64,000 bases of DNA, taken from Undaria pinnatifida. Its lineage: Eukaryota; Sar; Phaeophyceae; Laminariales; Alariaceae. Made by a program: the position numbers and the translations under genes. Below, one piece after another: positions 34,022-46,604 of this stretch (position 1 is the first letter of the stretch; every line of letters starts with the position of its first letter). Location: contig JABAKD010000025.1 in assembly GCA_012845835.1 (NCBI GenBank), forward strand, positions 31,626,314 through 31,690,313, written 5' to 3'. The notes beneath the pieces were generated by a model. The model did no database searches and was not told where the DNA came from. It saw only the letters and a program-made list of their open reading frames with translations.

Positions 34022-37000
34022 GTTCAGGTCCAATAGCACGGTAAGTGAGTGTTGGCGGCATGTTGTCGAGCCCCGCTCATCCATGTCGTACCCCACAGGT
34101 CTCTTCCGAAGTGTTGTCTCAAAGTAATTTAGCTCCGAAGCTATCAGAACGATGATGGTGACCTATCATTGTTGGCATCGGTTCCGCCCTAAATTGCAAC
34201 CGTCGGCCGATACCCGACTGCCAGGGACTTATGTAGCAAGCACTGCATCCCCGGTTCATACAACGTTGTGGTATGGATCGTATATTCGAGACGCCGAGGC
34301 TGCTATAGCGTTGCATACACTCTACGAACGAAATAGTCTTGCGTTCTGTTACAACTTCGCGTCAAACGTGCTCTACCTCAAGCGGACATCACCGCCACCA
34401 ATATTTTTCGGGTTCTCACAAAGCAAGTATTTCATCGCTATATTCTATAGATTCTTGATTTGTCACCGGAAAGTTGACTTACACATTTCTGCTGCCGAAC
34501 GCGGTAAGGCTCGCATCTCGACGCCTAAATTGTAGATTCTCCTGGTGCCCAAAGAACGAGGCGTCCAAATGTCTGCTTCATGTTTATTAAACGAGTCCGC
34601 TGTACGTATATTTAGAGATTATCCACTGCGTTTCGCACCTCTTGTAGTACTCTCGTTGTTAAATGTTTCAAACTCTATAGGAAGTATTATCATCATGAAT
34701 CGTATTATATCGAAGACTGCGGCGCCGTGAAGACTGGGTAGCATGAATCGTATTATATCGAAGACCGCGAGGGCGTGAGGACTGAGTGGCATAAGGATAG
34801 GCGGCTTAAATGAAATGATGAGGTATTTGGCGCGTCGTACAATGGAATGCTCGAAACAGCAACCACAGCGGACGCATCTTTGATGAAGACCGGCAACGTG
34901 AAAAATATGTCTACACCAGGTAAAAAAAAATCGCGTTTTGGAATATTGCTTTCCAGTGGCCGTACGTTCTTTTCTCGCCCTTTCTGCTGCGTGCTAAGCA
35001 AGCGGGCTGTCGGTATGTTACAACGCATACCTGTATCCCAGCGGAGCTCCGTGGCAGTGCTGTTCGCAGCCGACGTCGCCAACGTGATATTAGTCCAGGG
35101 GTTGTGCTCTGCCACTCTAAGAGCAACAGGCACTTGGAAAAACCCCCAACGTTTTGTTTATTATATTGTGCTCCCCTCTTGCATGTTTTTGTTTCGCTCT
35201 ACGTTCCCGTTCCCATCAGTCCTACTGTATCATATTATGATCACCTTCTTCGCCCGCTACGCAGCAGAACCACGTTTGTAGGTATAACCACGTCCGGTGT
35301 TTCTGTGTGCATGTACGTGTGCCTATAGACCTGGTGTGTGAGCTCCGATGGCCACGAAACAATGTTGGTTTTTTCAAGGTGCCACATCCGCCCCTCAGTC
35401 TCGCATCCACGAAACTGGCATACAGCAGTACAGCAGCAGCGATACAACGACAGTTGTTCCCCTAAGTATCCCCTCTTTGTGCCAGTAGTGACGGTGCACG
35501 TGAGTGGCTGGTGCACCGTGCCAGGAGATTGAACCTCGACATCATTGCATGATGAATATGTCCAATGCCACTGTCGTCAAAGAAACATCGTCGAACCTCA
35601 CATCAGCTATACGAAGTGCAGAGCAACACCAAAGCAGTATCGTGTAGTTCATTCCTGTTGACACCGTAGGAACGTGTTGCCCCTGTATCGACTTGTGATG
35701 TCCCGGGGTAGCAAGACTACCCCCCCCCAGAAGCGGAACCTTATAAGAACATATCAGTGCTACCGTGGGTCCAATGTGATGTTGGCGAACGCGTGTTACG
35801 TGGTTTATGGCAATATATTTCCTGAGAATGTTCGCCACGTCTCGGCGCAAACTGCTCAGTCTAGCGCTGGGTATGTCGCCATGTTGTCGTTTGTGTCACC
35901 ACACCCCTAACCCACCGTCAATTCGTCATGCACACCAGATGGTTTGCTTGGCGCGGAGTCAAACGTCGTCAATGGTTCATCGTTGCTACGTTCGCAGAGT
36001 CCATCATCGGAAACGAGGGAAACGTGATCGACGGCGGGAATGGGCGTCATCACGACGATGGTACTGGAGTCTTGAACGCCATGATCATCGAACACAAGGT
36101 TCTCCACGTTGCTTTCACAGAATATATTTTTATGGAGTTTATGTTGTCGCCATGGCGTGGGGAACAGTGCATCAGAACAAAGGTATTCAGCGTTAGCCGT
36201 TGGGTCCGGTTGTATTCGGATTATGGCTATGCGAGGAACATTACGGTCTGCGTGTGAATTTTGGTGGTTGAAATTGTCACGGGAGTGAATATAGGCCGGC
36301 CGAGGTAGTAGTGCCACTTTCTGTACCCTTTAGCTCGTCTTATGGTCCGGAAACAAGTGAATGGAGCAAAGCCCGCGCGCAGGCAACCGTGAGCGATTAG
36401 TGTTGAGCTTTGACAAATTCTATATCGGGAGTAGTGGCACGCTTAGGTGATGCACTTGGGCTGTTGTAAATCGACTGCTTTTGGTTTGCTTGCATTTAAC
36501 AAGTTTTTCTATGTATCCGAAACAAAAACGGGTCCAATAAACAGACTATTCGGTCTTGTATTACTACTGTATTGTTTTCGTCGGCCAGAAAAGGGACAGT
36601 CTACGGAGCCGCTGTCGAACAAATGTTACATAATTATACTTGTGGCACGACGTCACGCTCAATCTCTAGGATACCATACGTTCAGGAGGGTCGACGCAAT
36701 TTGTTTTTACTATGGTCGGGACCTCTGGTCAAATTCGCTGACCAACAGCTGAGTTGTGACTCTTGCCAGCGGCAACATATGCAACATACATCGGTTCGGA
36801 GGGCACGGACCGGGTTAGATGTGAAAGTGCAAAGCAAGTAATTTGGATCCTGGAGCCACCCTAGGCTACCCTCGGGGTCATTAGCAGTAACAGTTTGAGT
36901 GACTGCGCTTCATCGGTGTCGTATAAAGGACACAGTTTTTGGGCACGGCACCAACAACGGCGTGCCCGCTGCAGAGCCATGCTACGGTAAAAGAGGTTCG

Positions 37001-37111
37001 TTCTGGGCCTGGCGTTTCTGACGGTCAAAGACGCCCTCAACCTCGGACCGGGCCAAATTTGTAAGGGTCCTTTAAATATGTGTGTTTTTCAGCTGTCTTT
37101 GGCCGTAGACG
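34022..37111. other. stretch without an assignable gene
   Basis: Contains a 48-bp direct repeat (CATGAATCGTATTATATCG at 34694 and 34742). Several frames of 100-144 codons have no motif, for example 34847-35281 on plus and 35907-36317 on minus. The latter is acidic and could be real, but nothing supports it. A segment near 35420-35530 resembles one near 30300-30410. Confidence 0.4.
34694..34789 (+). repeat. 48-bp tandem duplication
   Basis: CATGAATCGTATTATATCG, then GAAGAC and a GC-rich portion, occurs twice with a period of 48. Confidence 0.9.
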
Positions 37112-37268
37112 TTTTCATCCTGATGCGGTGGGGTTGTCCTCACTAACTTAGATTGAGTTACGGTTTCATCCCGATGCGGTGGGGTTGTCCTCACTAACTT
37201 AGATTGAGTTACGGTTTCATCCCGATGCGGTTATGTTGTCCTCATTAACTTGGATAGAGTTGCGGTGA
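37112..37268 (+). repeat. 51-bp tandem repeat, 3 copies
   Basis: GATGCGGT starts at 37122, 37173 and 37224. The unit includes GGGGTTGTCCTCACTAACTT. The third copy is the most diverged. Confidence 0.95.
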
Positions 37269-40009
37269 GGTGGTGGGGTACCTGAGAGAAACAACCCCAC
37301 CCCCCCCCCCCCCTGCACTACGGCAGCATGACTAGATAGACTATACGTGTATATATGCCGTTTTTTCCTGTTTCTGTGATGTTCACGGACTATCAATATA
37401 GTCGGGTGCACATCATGCTCACGTTGAACCCCTGCCTGGTTCACGGTTTGTAGGATTTAGGTGCTCTGTTACCACATTTTTCAAAAAGGTATGTTTGTGC
37501 GATGGTGCGAAAGCGGCCGTACCGACCTGTTGCACTAGATGCAAACGTCCCCGTTAATGGCAACGGTTTTGTTCTATATATCGCACACACACTTGGACGC
37601 TGTTTTCAATACACAAGAACGGCCACCAGGGTGATTAGCTTCTTGAATGCACTTTAGCGCTGGGAGAGCGTCCAAAAGACGGTTCGACGTTTTCATCAAA
37701 CCCGGCATATGGTCAGGATCCAGCCAAACGATAACGGGTTGTACATGCGCTACAAGTCAAACCTAAATCTAGTCGTTGATACGTCAATCATCGGCAAGGT
37801 CACCAAAACTCTTTTTGCGTGGTGTCCGAAACAGGCAACGTTGGGTTTTAGCACGCAAGGGAAAAGGATACACACGGACCGGTTTTTGCAGTCACGAACC
37901 TCCTGTGCACCTGGCATATAGTATTTCCCGTACAAATCGTTACCAAGATAAAGTCGATTTTATAGGCGCCAATATTTGGTCGTACAGCGACACTCAGGAA
38001 AATATGTGCTATCAATACAAAACCACCGAAAATATTGTTGTAGTGAGGTCTACTATGCCGTGCGCTAAATCGCGAGCTAGACGTCAGAAAGCGTGCCTAC
38101 AGATGGTTTATACCACCCTGCTAAACGCGTGCGGAGCGCGTTCAATAGTCGTTCCATGCGTAACACACTCGCGAGTGTCCGTGTTGTGTCAACGCGCTCC
38201 ATTACGCTGAATCGGTTTCAAGTCTGGTCTGAAACTGAGTCGTTCTATGGTAGCCCCGAAAACTTTTCTTCAACAAAATGGCCGGTTTCAAAACCAGCTC
38301 TAGACCGTATTTCCTGATGTACGGTGTCCCTCGACACCCTGACGTCGTCGATCGTGAGACATTTGCACACAACAAAATATATAGATATTTTTTTCTCAAT
38401 ATTATTCTTCCTTGTGTCGAGCAACCATGAAGCGTTCGTTAAAAATATTGCCGGTTTGGGGTGGGGCTATCGCAGAATCAGTCAACTCTGGTCAACGTCA
38501 TTACCCTTCCGTTGGAGGATGACCTATGGTCTAATACATTGATTTCTCTGTTGGTTTACACCTTAGGTACGGCGTTTAGTCTCCATGAGCCTGAGAAAGA
38601 GTACCCGATACAAGGTATAATATAAATAATTTTAGGGTGCAGTGTGTACTTCCGTTATTCCGAAGATGCAAGTATACTGGTAACCGCATGGAGTCGTTTC
38701 CAAAACGGATTGTTGACGTTGGGTTTCTTATGACAGCTTACCAAACCCAGCTGCCAAAGGCAACGTTATATTGTGGTGGGATTGTGGTTCGTTGCTTCAC
38801 ACAGTTTACCCCTGTCTACCCAGAAAGTATGGTGGGGTTTCTCCATAAGATCTACGCAGAAACCTGGCCCGCACTAGGAAAACTAGAGTCAGTACGTTGG
38901 TGATAACTAGCAAAGTGGTTTTGGTCTTGACAAAAGCTTACAATATATATTTGCGACACATTCCACCCTGACTATATTGTAATTCAAAGCCCGGGCCGTT
39001 TCTTTGTTAACATTACGACCGCTTCGGTGCGGAAGCCTTCCAAATTGCTGAAGAGTTTTCCAAGTAACGCCTCGGCACATAATACGAAACCCGACATTAT
39101 ACGAAACGTAGAAAATCAGCAATCCGCAGACCAGTATCGATCAACAGCATACAACAAACAGCCCCCCTATCGCAGTATAACGTGACCTATGTAACCACTT
39201 GTGGTGCCCCGAAGATACAGGTAAAGAAATAACACAATAAATAACGCACGGAGTCGCACCTAGTTATCGCGGACTCTCGAACACATACCCACACTATAGA
39301 AGCTCAGTACCCGTTGGCAAAGGCACCGCAAGGATAAACCACATAGGGGTAAGCCGTGCCTGTCGTCATGATCTACCCCCTTACATACACGGACAGTATC
39401 TTGTCGTCAAAGCCAAGGCTGTACGTTCGTTATCATCTCGACCGCTTCCGTGGGGAAGCCTTCCAAACTGCCCTCGAATGTACCAAATAAGGCCTCGGAA
39501 CATATTGCGAAACCCGAAAATATACGAAACGCCAACAATCCGCAAATCAATATCGATCACCAGCACACAAAAAAGAGCCCCCCAATTTAGTGCGCGATAC
39601 GATAGCTCCCGAACAAGTTATCAACAGCTCCAGGTAAAACGGCAATCCCAAATTTCGTCACCAATAACTGTCATGGAAAAACGATGGCCTGAATACCAAT
39701 ATCGTTCCAGGAAATCCTAAGCGTATATCGTAACTCAAGCTTGCGCAGTGAAACGTCGTTTCCACCAATTGATGCCCTCTTTTACTGTCGAGCTTTGTCA
39801 ACACTATATGATCAATGTTGGTGAATGAAGCCAAGAGTTGCCCAGACGAAACGGCAATCGCTATACCCAAATGTCTCAATCTGGTGATCAGCAAAAATCT
39901 CCCATATATAATACGACAGCATCTACGGGAAGGGAAAATCAAACAAGCAAGAATCTGTTCGGAAGACCTTCTTCAACCTAAGTCACCACCACCGACTTTA
40001 TATATATTA
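37269..40009. other. stretch without an assignable gene; one diverged duplication
   Basis: Segments 39017-39150 and 39438-39571 are diverged copies 421 bp apart (GACCGCTTCGGTGCGGAAGCC / GACCGCTTCCGTGGGGAAGCC, then ATACGAAACG and ATATCGATCA). Frames of up to about 144 codons (37776-38210) lack motifs. A C-run lies at 37299-37314. Confidence 0.45.
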
Positions 40010-40367
40010 AAGAAATATAAATGCACTCCAGCTGTGAGATCGAATATTTTGTCGAACCTCATCTTTCTTTGCAAGCTGTGGGTGATACTTCGATCGCGCG
40101 CAGTACGGGTTGTGTGTCCTCATCAAGGACAGAGGTGGGCAACTCCCCTTGCAACTGCAGTATACCTATCAGGGTCAACAGGGTGATGTTAGTGAGTCTG
40201 TGCGCGGAAACTATAAAACCCGTTTCTGAGGGGGACAAAATCTGACAGCTGTGGAAGGAAATGCATCAGTTTATCAAGTGAATCCTGTAAGTCGAATATC
40301 CGGTGAGGAGAAGGCGAAGATTTTAAGGACGTGGGGGCCCGAGTTTGATCAAGAGGAAGCCGGGGGC

Positions 40368-40402
<35 letters not shown>

Positions 40403-40730
40403 CTCAATCTGTGCGTGGAAACTATAATCCCTTTAATGGGATACATCTGACGATTTTGGAAAGAATGCACCAGTTTATCAGGGGGAGGGGACGGGACGGG
40501 GGGGCAGCTCAATTTGTGCGTGGGAACTCAAAATCCTCTAAGGGCATAAATATGACGGTTTTGGAAAGAATGCACGAGTTTATCATACCCTCCGTATATC
40601 CTGTATGTCGTACAAACAGCGAGGGAAGGGCGGAGCATTCGTGGGGGAGGAGGGGGGGGGGTGGGGGGGGTGGGGGGGCGAAAGGTATTTTTTCAACACC
40701 ATTAGGTCGAATAGATGTAGGGGTTACGTA
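40010..40730 (+). mobile_element. R1 repeat copy
   Basis: One of the clearest plus-oriented copies: AAATGCACTCCAGCTGTGAG, CAGGGTCAACAGGGTGATG, GTGCGCGGAAACTATAAAAC and TTTTGGAAAGAATGCACCAG (twice), with G-runs at about 40369-40400 and 40646-40680. The order of modules matches the copy at 5587 before its insertions. Confidence 0.8.
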
Positions 40731-42110
40731 TCGTACCGCCCAAAAACAACGGCCCCCATGTTGAGTACTCTGGACGAAGAGAACAGCAGAACGTGTATGA
40801 TATAGGGGAACCACAACAGCCCCCTTGCTATTAATAGTAGGGTGCTTACGACGATAATACGAAGAAGTAAACAACATGTTGAGTACTATGGGCACTAGTA
40901 ATTTTGGGGCCCCTGTACGTTTTGCATACTTCACCAGTAGCCAACGTGTACGGCACGATTCTTTAAAACCATCGGCATAGCTTACTGCTGTGTTAACCTT
41001 ACTCGACGCACGAGTATATCCCATGATGTGCTCAAGTTCCATACTATTATCTCTTCCACACTTTGATAACCCAGTACCGCAATACCCGAGAGAAATATGA
41101 AAATAAATTGAAGAAATGATCACAAATCCATCACGAAGTTGCGGTGAAACAAAACGCCTCCGTGTGCAAAGGATTGGTGAGAAAATCAAGATGTTAACAT
41201 ATGCTGACGCACGTGAAAACTCTCACACTCCTCACTGGTAACACTCTATTTTCATAGACGAGAGCGTAACGCATGTCTGCGTCAAAAAGAAAAGAAAATT
41301 TTCAAGGCTCCAGTACACATCACAAGTCGACCAAAGATAGACCTCCCAAAAGTAGTCTTGTTCTCAGAGTTGACATCCAAGCGAAACTCCAAACTAAACA
41401 CCACAACTCTTATCCATCTGAAACGCAATACCGTTGCTACTATATCAAGGTGTGGACAGCTATCAAGACAAAAACCCGTAATGCCTATGGCTCAAATCAT
41501 GCCTTTATATATAGGCATTAGGTGTATTGTTCAATCAATGATAGACACCGTACCACACATTTGACGTCTGGTCGCCACTTTCTCGGCATGCCGTTTCAGG
41601 AACATGCCAGTTCGCGGTAAGGCCAGTCACCCTAGAACTCGCGTTATATCACAGACCATTTAGAAAGCGGGGCACTCGGGACGTTCCTGCCAATAGTGCA
41701 GGTCAATTCTTCCCTTGCAGCCTATCACGCATAATAATATTGGTTGCCATGTACGTCAAAAATTCGTTGGTTGCTGTGCACGTTGAGTATTAGTGCAACC
41801 CTCCCCTGCTCGGCAAATAAATAGCATCCAACTAGCTTGCGCGTATCTCTAACGCGTCCCTAATTCAAAACGAAAAATTCCCAAATTTGCGATGCGAAAT
41901 CTCTGTGCTCGCGCGATTACAATATCTCCCACGTACTCATCACATTTCATCGGTCGCAGCCGGCGCCGAGTATGCAGTTACTCCCCCTCTTCTGTTCGGC
42001 GTAAACGGCACATCCAACTAGGTTTGCGCCACCCATCCCAACACCCCGAAAACCAAAGTACCAATTCGAATTTCAGTCAAATCTGCAACCAGAAACAGGC
42101 ACATTCTTAG
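40731..42110. other. stretch without a recognisable gene
   Basis: A 226-codon minus frame (40509-41189) extends from R1 into this region, but about a third of it is R1 G-run sequence and no motif is present. The rest holds only short frames. Confidence 0.4.
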
Positions 42111-42380
42111 GACCCAGGCTACGGTAGGGGGGTCCCCTTTTGGGCCTTGAATTTCAGTGGCTAGGGGTCACTCGCGCGAGTGACCCCTTTGTTATCTTGC
42201 GATCTTACGGTTTCTTCATGTTTTTTTTTTCACGAAATCGATCCGCAATGCAAAGGTAATCTAAGCTGCTCCAAAACAACTGTCTGAACCATTTCCATTC
42301 GTGAGGTACAAGGTCACTCGTGCGAGTGGCTCAAACACACCAGTGAAAACGAGGGTACCCCCCCTACCGTAGCCTTGGTC
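42111..42380. mobile_element. M1, a 270-bp inverted-repeat element (best copy)
   Basis: The ends GACCCAGGCTACGGTAGGGG and CCCCTACCGTAGCCTTGGTC are inverted copies, and TTAG flanks both sides (42107-42110 and 42381-42384), a 4-bp target duplication. A perfect 24-bp palindrome centred on CGCGCG lies at 42164-42187, and a second palindrome (CACTCGTGCGAGTG) starts at 42315. Length and palindrome spacing equal those of the 7057 copy. It is non-coding. Confidence 0.92.
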
Positions 42381-42384
42381 TTAG

Positions 42385-43530
42385 CTGTCACGACAGAAAA
42401 CTCGGATTATCTCATCCACTTGCCACCAGTGAAAAACCATACACCCAAATATTATGGTAACTCCGAAAATCAAAGCAAGACATGTGCCTGGTACTTGCTT
42501 AAAATTTGAACTATAATTTACATCAGGCACCTGGAACAAGATTACAGCAGTACAACAATTTTCTTGTTGACCAGCATGCAACATTTCAGTGAAGTCGCAA
42601 ATAATGGAAATGCAGAAAATCACGTGAAAACTCAAGAATATGTATTTGCCTTCACGATGCATATCGGCTACCTGATAGACCATACGCTGTTTGCGATGGC
42701 TCAAGAGTTCTGGATTAATTTTACAACATGTAGACCCTTCCCTGTTGTTCAAACTAACAATAAGATACAAGTATGTCACGAGCGACCCCCGGCCGCGTGA
42801 CGATGGCACCTCAAACTTCCCCCCTACCTCTTATGAAACCCCTTCAAAGCATTTTGATTCAGGCTAAACCAGACTCTGATAGCCCGCTATATTTTTATGC
42901 GGGGCTGTCTACCTCTCACAGCCCCCCCCAACAAACACACCGACTTGTTGCAACCTGACCCCCCCCTCTTGAGCGACAGGGTGTGTGGGTAGGAAAGTCG
43001 ATCAATTCTAATGGGAAGTCTACTTTACTCCTTTCAATTCTACGGTGATGTGCGCTCTCGCTCCCCGGTGCCACAGGTGACCGTCCCTGCCTGTCAAGCG
43101 CGACAGTTCTTTTGCCGCCAATGTCTGGCTATCATATTCTTTCGTCTAGCGCCACGATCGGCAATAAATCTTGTGTTGAATCGAAACCCCTTCCACGATT
43201 CCACAAACACCACTTTCCTACGTTCAATTAAGTTTTGCTATGGCTCACGAACTCGGGACTAATTCGTCACGCGTGGACCTCTTCTCTATTATGCAAATAA
43301 ACAATATAGTACAAGCATATCACGAGCGGCCCCCGGTGGCGTGACGGTGGCATCTCAAACTCCCCCTCTACCTTTTGTGAAACCTCTCCAACGTTGTATG
43401 AATCAGGCCAACCCGGACTCTGATTGCCCAGCTCTCTTTTTTCGCGGGACTATCAACCTCTCGCTCGATGAGGCGGCCTGAACTAACCGTACATCTAAAA
43501 ACAACTGTGTTTTTGCGAGGGCTGCAGACA
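42385..43530. other. region with a diverged direct repeat next to the DIRS-like element
   Basis: Segments 42773-42935 and 43315-43475 are diverged direct copies, 540 bp apart: both read CACGAGCGRCCCCCGG, GTGACGRTGGCA, CTCTGAT and a GCGGG(G/A)CT block. They lie just beyond the recombinase end of the DIRS-like element and could be its split direct repeats. No host gene is recognised. Confidence 0.45.
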
Positions 43531-44420
43531 CCACTTCAGCCCCTTCCTTTACCTTTTTTTACGTATGTAATAAAAGCTCTAGACTTCCATTTTCCTGTGC
43601 GCTGGATTTGCAACTCCGGAATACCTTGCGCCGCTAACTAGGTGCTTACCCATATGCTTCACGAGTGTAGCGCAAACTGCATGAGGTCTCTACCGCTGTA
43701 TCCTACCATCAACCGCAACGCGGTCACTGCTTCCGTCCTAGTGGAAACTTTTCAATTGCGCGACGTGGCCCAGACTGTTAGCGGTTCTCCCCCTGGTAGT
43801 TGGAAATGCACGTCGAGCATTTCCAGCAGAACCTCGAAGACCTCCATCGACACCCCTCCCATGTCCCTCTCGTTCGATAACGTTGTACACGTAACCGTGC
43901 ACCCTGCTCATATACTATCGCACTTCGACGCCACAAAAATGATCCTCACCGCCGTGGCGGTCGATACCTTCCCGAACTTAACCTGTAGTTCGCGCGCAAA
44001 CGTTAGGCACTCTCGCGTAAAACAACACTCTGGGTGAACTTTGCCATCGGTGTATGCCCACAGCTCGGATGCGCTGCACAACAGAAAGTTGTATGACACC
44101 GTCAGCCCCAATTACATGGCACGCCTATCGGCTTCCATCCTTACGAGAGCGTGCCGGCGTTGTGATTACAGTAACCTCGACAACGGTAATCTAAACCGGT
44201 GTTTCTTTTTTGACATGCTGTGCACCCGGTCTGTCTTCTTTCCCACAGCCTCTATCATGCGATGCGACATAGGCAGCTCTTGTCCTGCGAACATTTTGTG
44301 GAATGATTTAATCAAGTCTAAGTATCCTCTAACAGTAAATTGCCGATTATTATGCCCAAACAGCGAGACGCCATAAACCCGGGAAGATCAGACATCACTT
44401 ATTTGAGGTCATCAAGCGTG
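43531..44420 (-). pseudogene. tyrosine recombinase of the DIRS-like element (broken)
   Basis: Integrates circular DNA in this element class by a tyrosine nucleophile. Recognisable pieces are SYNFLLCSASELWAY in the minus frame 44111-43908 (the helix around the first catalytic Arg region in this family), a segment with FEVLLEMLDVH and VTALRLMVG, then QFALHS, where the family has HSGR. Here the Gly codon is a stop and Arg is Ser. The C-terminal piece is GKWKSRAFITYVKKG, which keeps the basic GKWKS block and the Tyr expected to be the nucleophile. At least one frameshift separates the middle from the C-terminal part. It is inactive as written. Confidence 0.75.
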
Positions 44421-44759
44421 TGCAGCCACTGTTCTTTTTCCTGCGGTTTTCTCTCTTTTACCCAAGTGTTTGGCTTCGCTAGGTATTTTTCTGCGTACTT
44501 TTACCGACTGAGCCTAGCTCGAGCTATTCAACTTATCGCGCTACCTCGTCCTTGTGTCCTCTCTTCTTGTCCCCTGTTCCTGAAGGGGCGCGTGCGAATA
44601 GCAGACACAATAGAAGCGAACAGTAGACACAATAAAAGCGCATGCCGTATGTTGCACGAGGGACATACCCCTTCACGCACGCGAATCAACCGTGTTGTGC
44701 GCCGCTCATTTTGCCGCACAGGCAATCGTCGTGCTTGCTGAGAATGTTTGTTTGTGGTA

Positions 44760-45260
44760 CTGTATCGAAAATCCTTTACCCCTAGATATACATTTTCTTA
44801 TTCCGACCAGTCGTCAGAGTTGATGAGCTCTCTGACCTTGACTGCCCGAATAACACTAGGCCAGCGGGAGATACAATCAGCTAGTTTAACCGGTACACCG
44901 GGAATGTGTTTTGCAGTGTGGTTCAGCATCCCTCGAATTCGAGACGCCCGAGAATTCTAATGAGTAAGCATGCTAGTTTGTCCCTCGCCCCCCCCGCATC
45001 GAAAGACCCAAGATACTGCTGCCGTGCTGTCACCGCGCATCAGAATCTGATCCCCCTCTTGCGTACGGCCTACCTCTTACCAGTTCAAGCATGACCCACG
45101 CGGTCCGAACCTTGCACAATAACTTTGACAGGTTGATGGTAATGAGTCTCTCGTCGATTGGCTTGTCTCTTGAGCTCTGCGGTCAGTTCTTTTGACAAGT
45201 CGTGTATTCAAAATTCCTTCCCCTTCACGCCAAAACCGCCCACTGCTATGAAACGTGGGT
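44760..45260 (-). pseudogene. RNase H domain of the DIRS-like element (broken)
   Basis: Degrades the RNA of the RNA/DNA hybrid during reverse transcription. The segment opens with GGFGVKGKEF (about 45245), has LMRGDSTAAVSWVFRCGG with the catalytic Asp at 45029-45031, and closes with HTAKHIPGVPVKLADCISRW, followed by INSDDWSE (44935-44805). These are in order and close to the family pattern, but they are split among frames by indels and stop codons. Confidence 0.8.
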
Positions 45261-45389
45261 CAGACAGGTAGTGTTTTTATTTCGGGTCGTTGTGTGACCG
45301 ACCAGCAGGGGATGCTAAGCGCTTCACCTTCGTGCAGTAAATCTTGATCGATAGCTCACCTCAAGAAGAGAAGGTCAGCGTGAAACACT

Positions 45390-46604
45390 CTACCGAGTCC
45401 TACCGTACGGTTCTGGATTTTCTACGGCCCGGTCGGACGCAGCACCTCCGCACGAAATCCTGCCGGCCCGTACTACGTACATGAGGCTCCACAACTTACG
45501 AGTCATGCTAAGCACGTCCCTCGCCGTCGCTTTCCTCCAGCTCTGGGGCCCTTGCTCAAAGTACATCTGAGATCGCTTCCATCGTGTTCGCGCGGAAACG
45601 AAATTCTCGTGGTGTGGGAGAAGATATTGAAGCCTAACGCGTCTATCGTGCTGTCCCAGTGCGGAAATGGACGTTTCTCCCATCTCCCGTGGGCCGAATA
45701 AATGCGCATGATTCGAACCTAGTGAGGCTGGCGCAATTAAGGTTGATGTGTCGTCGTCAGAATGCTGCACCCTGAGTTATAGGTAGTCGTCTGCATACAA
45801 TGCTGTGAAAAGTTGGAGGAACTCCCCCGCCTCCTGTGAGTTCTGAAGGTTTCGTCCGGCGGTATTGGGTTTGGGTATCCGTCTTCCTTACACTCCACCT
45901 TTACGTGAGCCATCCTATATTTGCCTTTGTCTGACAACAGAGCTAAGTCGGTCGTGGTATTGCAGTGCGCGTGTTCGGCCGCCGCCGATATGACGCCCCA
46001 GAACACCGGCGAACGTCAAACAGCAATCAATTACAACTAGCTTTTCTATGGCGTACCAAACATTGTGAGCTTTATCCGGGTCTACTCGCGCGTTCCGAAA
46101 AAAAGCGTCTCACACATCGGACTTGCTCATCGGTATCATCTGTTCTGGAGAACTATTTCTCAAGGTAGCGAGTTATCCTAACAACCTGGGCGGCGCTTCG
46201 GCGCACAGGTATTGGGGGACGGTATCCAGGTCAGTGTGTCCGTTTAGAACACCGTTGCCTATCTCTGCTTTGCACGTCGTTGAATGATCATGGATTTTCC
46301 GAACCTTGTGTGTCACGACAGCCGCCAGTGGAGAGACTCTGGGATTGGGGAGTTCGTGCGCGGCGGATTTCTGTATCACTAAGCGCTTTTATTGGCTGAC
46401 GTCATCCCTTTTTGTTTATAAAATTGCCGACAGGTGCTCGATGACACTGCTGTGGTTTCCGTGCTCGAGATCTGCTGCGGACGCTAGTGCGTTCACCGGC
46501 ACCCCTCCTGTGACTATGATGACCAGCTCGTCCACGGCCCGGAGGCCTTCAAGATCACGGAAGTAGCGCTGCATGCGCACGGGGTCTATCGGTGGTGCCA
46601 TCAA
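45390..46604 (-). pseudogene. reverse transcriptase of the DIRS-like element (broken)
   Basis: The frame from 46604 gives VRMQRYFRDLEGLRAVDELV. After an interruption, RVSPLAAVVTHKVRKIHD and LDTVPQYLCAEA follow, and then MSKSDV, a stop and DAFFRNARVDPDKAHNV, which is the motif around the first catalytic Asp. After a one-base shift near 46000 comes FWGVISAAAEHAHC. After another shift comes LYADDYL at 45786-45797, the catalytic YADD box, followed directly by a stop. The remainder (QHSDDDTSTLIAPASLGSNH, WRKATARDVLSMTRKL) matches the connection to RNase H. Sequence quality is high enough to recognise the family, but at least three stops and two shifts make it inactive. Confidence 0.82.

Noticed and set aside
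40509-41189. 226-codon minus frame
   Set aside because: Its C-terminal third is R1 sequence with a G-run, and the remainder is within chance length and has no motif.
42381-42809. 142-codon minus frame beside M1
   Set aside because: It is of chance length, its start overlaps the direct-repeat region and no motif is present.
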